Shown here: piece by piece, positions 60,028 to 64,000 of the stretch
How positions within the stretch are numbered: the first letter of the stretch is position 1
Layout: every line of letters starts with the position of its first letter
Assembly (NCBI GenBank): GCA_963825335.1
Contig: CAWGSP010000001.1
Coordinates: 1,550,001-1,614,000 of the forward strand
Source: Methanobacterium_B sp963825335
GTDB taxonomy: Archaea; Methanobacteriota; Methanobacteria; Methanobacteriales; Methanobacteriaceae
Reading direction: 5' to 3'
Length of the DNA: 64,000 bases
Translations under genes and position numbers: made by a program
The notes under the pieces: model-generated
Seen by the model: the letters and a program-made list of their open reading frames with translations, nothing else
Told to the model about the DNA's origin: nothing
Databases searched by the model: none

Positions 60028-61482
60028 ATGGATGAAACAAAAACTGAAAAAAGTAAGAACAATATGATAGGGCACATGCTCATTGTTATTACAGGATTAA
60101 TGATAAGCCTTTTTATTGTTTCTCTGGACAGTACAATAACCAGTACTGCCATGCCTAAAATTATAGCAGATCTAGGTGGATTGCAGTACTATGTTTGGCC
60201 TTTCACAATTTATCTAACCACATTAATTATTTCGACCATGCTCTCTGGTAAACTTTCAGATTTTTATGGTAGTAAGAAGGTGTTGGTCGTTGGAATTTTA
60301 GTCTTTGTATTGGGTTCGGTGCTGTGCGGTCTCTCACATAACATGACTGAACTCATACTCTTTAGGGGATTACAAGGTTTAGGAGGAGGTATACTCATTG
60401 CACTTCCTTTAAAAATTGTGGCTGAAATGTTTCCGTCGAGACAGCGGGGTAAATATATTGGAATATTCGGTGCTGCAGGTGCTATTTCAAGTGTTGTGGG
60501 TCCTGTGCTCGGAGGTTTTATAACAGACATGTTTGGATGGCAGTGGATCTTTTTTGTAAACGTACCAATAGGCATTGTTGCCATCAGCATCATACTGGTG
60601 TACTTCCCAGATCTCGCACCAACAGTTAAAGAAAGGATAATTGATTACGTAGGGATCATAACATTTATTGCGGGTTTAATATCTTTATTATTAGCATTGA
60701 CATTTATACAACAAAATACTGGCGTATCAACCTTATTATTAGCTTTCTTATTTATTTTCGCGGCCATTATGATGTTTGTGTTTATATATGCTGAAATAAA
60801 TGCTCATGAACCTGTTCTACCAATGTACTTGTTTAAAAATTCTATATACAGTATATCTGCTGTGGTTGTTCTGCTTTTGGGTGCTATAATGTTCAGTGCA
60901 GCCGTTTATATACCACTATTTTTGCAGGGAGTTCAGGGACTGAGTGCAGCAGCTTCAGGAGCATTATTAACCCCGCTGATGTTGAGCATGATCGTGGCGT
61001 CTGTACTAGCGGGTCAGATCATATCAAGAACCGGCACATACAGAAAATTAGGCATAGCTGCATTTATCATAGGAACCATAGGCATGTGGCTGCTTTCAAC
61101 CATGAATACTGGAACAACACAAACAGACGTAATCATTTATGCGTCAGTTTTAGGTGTGGGTATGGGTTTGGCAACACCAGTATTCACATTAGCATCACAA
61201 AATGCTGTGAAAAAACAGGACTTGGGTGTGGTAACAGCATCTATCCAGTATTTCAGATTGTTAGGTAGTGTTGTAAGTCTAGCTGTTCTTGGGGCGGTTG
61301 TAAATTCCACACTAAAAATTAATTTACAAAACACACATGCAGCACTACAACCCGCACTGCTGACCACGGCCATACATAACGTATTTTTAATAGGAATAGC
61401 ACTGAGCTTAGTAGGACTCATAATCACACTATTCCTCAAAGAACTGACAATGAGTAATGAAATTGAAGAAGATGTAACATAA
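60028..61482 (+). CDS. MFS transporter, DHA2 (EmrB/QacA) family
   Basis: A 484-residue membrane protein with 14 hydrophobic helices. The first carries the DHA2 motif LDSTITSTAMPKI (Asp in helix 1, proton coupling), the 2-3 loop has GKLSDFYGSKKV (MFS motif A), and helix 5 has AAGAISSVVGPVLGG (motif C of antiporters). WQWIFFVNVPIG is another family hallmark. It should export toxic compounds in exchange for protons. Ribosome site AGGGA precedes ATG 60028. It stands alone; no regulator of the TetR or MarR type is adjacent. The gene is intact. The substrate is unknown. Confidence 0.9.
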   Translation: MDETKTEKSKNNMIGHMLIVITGLMISLFIVSLDSTITSTAMPKIIADLGGLQYYVWPFTIYLTTLIISTMLSGKLSDFYGSKKVLVVGILVFVLGSVLCGLSHNMTELILFRGLQGLGGGILIALPLKIVAEMFPSRQRGKYIGIFGAAGAISSVVGPVLGGFITDMFGWQWIFFVNVPIGIVAISIILVYFPDLAPTVKERIIDYVGIITFIAGLISLLLALTFIQQNTGVSTLLLAFLFIFAAIMMFVFIYAEINAHEPVLPMYLFKNSIYSISAVVVLLLGAIMFSAAVYIPLFLQGVQGLSAAASGALLTPLMLSMIVASVLAGQIISRTGTYRKLGIAAFIIGTIGMWLLSTMNTGTTQTDVIIYASVLGVGMGLATPVFTLASQNAVKKQDLGVVTASIQYFRLLGSVVSLAVLGAVVNSTLKINLQNTHAALQPALLTTAIHNVFLIGIALSLVGLIITLFLKELTMSNEIEEDVT

Positions 61483-61654
61483 AAGATTCTATAAACGTTC
61501 GTATGGGGAACAGTTGGGTTAAAGAGATTAATAATAAAAATTTGGAATTAACTTTATACAATTTTTAGATGGGTACTATCCTAAATAATATTACTTGGGT
61601 TTTAATCCACTTTTATTAGAATAATTAAAAAAGAAATAAAGAGAATGGTTTTTT

Positions 61655-62494
61655 TTACCACTGGGATCTGTAGTATGTTCCCATCAACTTGAAAGTACTT
61701 GTGTTCCAGTTTTTGATTACTCCTAATGAGTTAGCATAGCTGATTCCATCGGCTGCATACCATTTACCATTTACATATAGGTCTGCCCATACATGATAAT
61801 ACCAACCGCTTGTGAAATCGCAGTATCCATATTTAAACCTGGTACTTATGCCAACATCATTGGCAAGAGCAACTATGAGATTTGCAGTATCACAACAGTT
61901 TCCTGTCATGTGTTCCAGTGCACCAGCTGCACCGTAACGGGTACCATAGTAAAATGAGTATCCTAAATTATCCCTAACCCAATCAAAAATATTCACGGCT
62001 TTAGTGTACTGTGATGTTGTGTTCCATGTGAGTGATTCTGCAAGTAAAGCAACAGATGTTGTGATGGGTGGTGTGTTAATCTTCAAGGATTGTGTGGCCA
62101 AATTATTTTCAAAAGTGGCTATGGCAATTTGTCTAGTTCCAAAGCTCACATAATTTGGTAATCTACCGTGTGAGTTGTAAAAACTTTGAGCCCTTGAAAG
62201 ACCATTTTCCAATTGTGCAAGTGTTAAACCATTAACAAGCACAGTGCTAGATGTTGTAGTTGTAACTGTAGAAGCTACTATTTTGGCAGCTGTTGTGTTG
62301 TTGACTGTTGAACTTACTGTGTTTGCGGTCGTTGTTTTGTTGGTTGCAACGGTACCCGCACCAGTATTTCCAGTGGAGTTAGAAGTGATATTAGTATTAT
62401 TAGTATTCACTGTAGCAGCACTGCCTAGGCCCGCATTAAAAGCAATTGCTAGTCCAAATAATAGAAAGATAGAAAATAATATTTTTCGCTGAAT
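61655..62494 (-). CDS. Pseudomurein-binding transglutaminase-like protein, apparent ATT start
   Basis: A 279-residue secreted protein: signal peptide (M)QRKILFSIFLLFGLAIAF ending near GLGSA, a Thr/Asn-rich linker, one pseudomurein-binding-repeat-like segment (SRAQSFYNSHGRLPNYVSFG), then the transglutaminase-like domain with Cys in GNCCDTANLIVA, His in YYHVWADLYV and Asp in WYAADGIS. It is a shorter paralogue of the protein at 40182 and likely cleaves or remodels pseudomurein. ATT 62494 is 7 bases after GGAGG and is the only in-frame start giving a signal peptide; the first standard candidate (GTG 62410) lies after it. The next gene on this strand is another pseudomurein-associated protein. 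Confidence 0.85.
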   Translation of the reverse strand: MQRKILFSIFLLFGLAIAFNAGLGSAATVNTNNTNITSNSTGNTGAGTVATNKTTTANTVSSTVNNTTAAKIVASTVTTTTSSTVLVNGLTLAQLENGLSRAQSFYNSHGRLPNYVSFGTRQIAIATFENNLATQSLKINTPPITTSVALLAESLTWNTTSQYTKAVNIFDWVRDNLGYSFYYGTRYGAAGALEHMTGNCCDTANLIVALANDVGISTRFKYGYCDFTSGWYYHVWADLYVNGKWYAADGISYANSLGVIKNWNTSTFKLMGTYYRSQW

Positions 62495-62919
62495 TTTATC
62501 GCCTCCCTACCTAAAATAATCCCATATGATTATTTTTAGGGTAAAACTGAATTTATAATAATTGACATATAAACATTGCGATATGAATCTCCAAAAACCC
62601 TTTCCATACGTCTAATTTTTCGTTTAACGCCGTTTTCTATGGTATTAAATGTCCGAAAATTTGATGGTGATATTTATGATGATTTTTTCAGCTTGCCATG
62701 TTATGAATTTAAACCATGACCAAAAAAAATATACCTAAAACTTTTCAAAAAATACGCGGATTCTTTGAATTAAATTTAAAAAAAGAACATGAACTTTTTA
62801 TCAAAATAATTTATGAGATTCTTGAATGGAATTAAAAAGAGCTAAACATTTATCAAAATAATACGAGATTATACAATTTTATTCAAAAAAAATAATAAAG
62901 AGGGATTAGTCTCTAAATT
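62495..62919. other. Intergenic with a short direct repeat
   Basis: About 420 AT-rich bases. TTTATCAAAATAAT followed by A/TTATGAGATT-like sequence occurs at about 62797-62820 and again at 62849-62870. No gene is seen. It should contain the promoter of the downstream wall protein. Confidence 0.4.
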
Positions 62920-63999
62920 TTAAGTATCCATCTTAAATATGCTATTAATGATGGTTGCTATACTTCCAGAGTACAAGTACTGATATCCATTTTTCAAAAG
63001 GAATTCAGCTGGATCTGCTATCCCTGTAAAACTTGCAGGGTCATAGTTATCATCATGTGCTCTTGGTAACCAAGCTAATCCTGTTATATCTTCAGATGTT
63101 GGCCAATATATACTGTATACTGTTCTTGCTGCTTTTATTGATTTATACCAACTTGATGCCATTTCATTTATGACTCCGGCATCTGCTCCTCCGTATATGT
63201 CTACAATAAGAGCATTTTTTGGTATTGAAGTATTTTCAAGAACTAGGTCATGTGTATTTGGACCTAAACCAAAGTTAACCGCATACAATCCCAATGCCTC
63301 CAATCCTTTAACGATTGCATCAACACGAGCTGTGTCTGTTGCTACGTTATTTATGTTGTCACTGGTTATGTAAACAGGTCTTAAGGACGTGTTTATTTTC
63401 ATTCCATCCGTTGCTAGATCATTTTCAAATGTGGCTATAGGAATTTTTGTGGTTCCATAACTCACATAGCTAGGTAATCTACCATTTTGCTCATAAAAAA
63501 CCTGAGCTCTGCAAAGTCCATCTTGCAGTTCAGCACTTGTCAGACCATTTACTGTGGCTGTTGACGTTACTTTAACTGCTGCTGTTGTTGTAGCAGTGGA
63601 TTTTGTTGTAATTTTAAGTCCCGCTGTAGCTACATTCTTTTCAAATGTTGCTATAGGGATATCTCTGGTACCGTAACTGACATAGGTTGGTAACCTGTGA
63701 TTTTTAAGGTAGAAAGCCTCGACTCTTGAAATACCATTATTCAACTGAGCCACCGTTAAACCATTAACTATTGCTGGTGTAACAGCCTTAACAGTTGTAG
63801 TACTTGAAACCACTTTAGCTGCTGTTGTTGCTGTTGTTGCTGCTGCTTTAACAGTTGCATTTGTAGCTGCTGTTGTTGCTGCTGCTTTAACAGTTGCATT
63901 TGTAGCTGATGTAGTAGCCGCTGCAGTATTAACTGTAGCATTCAAATCGGATGTACTAATATTTCCACCAGTAGCTGTAACATTTGTCTGATTTACAGT
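62920..63999 (-). CDS. Pseudomurein-binding-repeat protein, start outside window
   Basis: At least 359 residues; the frame is open to the window edge, so the N-terminus and signal peptide are missing. An Ala/Thr-rich linker with a repeated ATVKAAATTA unit is followed by two pseudomurein-binding-repeat-like segments (SRVEAFYLKNHRLPTYVSYG and CRAQVFYEQNGRLPSYVSYG). The C-terminal domain, about 150 residues, begins VYITSDNINNVATD and contains LVLENTSIPKNALIVDIYGG, MASSWYKSIKAARTVYSIYW and WLPRAHDDNYDPASF. I know this domain only as a recurrent, uncharacterised module of Methanobacteriales wall proteins; the conserved GGADAG and RAHDDN suggest an active site. It shares its N-terminal repeats with the transglutaminase paralogue next to it. 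Confidence 0.85.
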   Translation of the reverse strand, partial: TVNQTNVTATGGNISTSDLNATVNTAAATTSATNATVKAAATTAATNATVKAAATTATTAAKVVSSTTTVKAVTPAIVNGLTVAQLNNGISRVEAFYLKNHRLPTYVSYGTRDIPIATFEKNVATAGLKITTKSTATTTAAVKVTSTATVNGLTSAELQDGLCRAQVFYEQNGRLPSYVSYGTTKIPIATFENDLATDGMKINTSLRPVYITSDNINNVATDTARVDAIVKGLEALGLYAVNFGLGPNTHDLVLENTSIPKNALIVDIYGGADAGVINEMASSWYKSIKAARTVYSIYWPTSEDITGLAWLPRAHDDNYDPASFTGIADPAEFLLKNGYQYLYSGSIATIINSIFKMDT

Positions 64000-64000
64000 T

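Overview
The window is low-GC archaeal DNA, most likely from a Methanobacterium-type methanogen (Methanobacteriales). The diagnostic content is a methanol:coenzyme M methyltransferase set (mtaB, mtaC, mtaA and a RamA-like activator), proteins with pseudomurein-binding repeats and transglutaminase-like domains, long beta-helix/DUF11 adhesin-like proteins, and PAS/HisKA_2 sensor kinases. No tRNA, rRNA or CRISPR array was found.

Layout. 1-4 kb: the end of a lasso-peptide-type locus (C-terminus of a B2 protease, an ABC exporter carrying two frameshifts, and an NTP_transf_5 nucleotidyltransferase). 4-19.5 kb: a surface-glycan locus with five membrane or soluble glycosyltransferase-type proteins, a CapK-like adenylate-forming enzyme, a polysaccharide pyruvyl transferase, an FrhB-like protein, a flippase, a nucleotide-sugar epimerase and a nucleotide-sugar dehydrogenase. 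19.5-21.4 kb: two decayed transposases. 21.5-36.7 kb: three adhesin-like genes, a lone receiver protein with a complete insertion sequence just upstream of it, and a PAS-only protein. 36.8-39.5 kb: an iron-type alcohol dehydrogenase overlapping a sensor kinase. 40-43 kb: a transglutaminase wall protein and a GT32-like enzyme. 43.3-49.6 kb: methanol methyltransferase genes. 49.9-54.5 kb: small membrane proteins, decayed genes and a nitroreductase split by an insertion sequence with a clear 9-bp target duplication. 54.5-64 kb: an iron-sulfur flavoprotein with a divergent regulator, membrane proteins, a hybrid sensor kinase, a drug-efflux-type MFS protein and two more pseudomurein-associated proteins.

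How the parts fit. MtaB moves the methyl group of methanol to the corrinoid of MtaC, MtaA moves it to coenzyme M, and the RamA-like protein would reactivate oxidised corrinoid. The glycan locus, adhesins and pseudomurein-binding proteins together build and remodel the cell surface.

Two cross-cutting observations stand out. First, five genes have a good Shine-Dalgarno sequence at normal spacing followed by ATT or ATC, not ATG/GTG/TTG, and the reading from that codon gives the expected N-terminus. Second, many accessory genes contain single-base frameshifts while the core metabolic genes are intact; this could be real decay or sequence error, and cannot be decided from the sequence alone.
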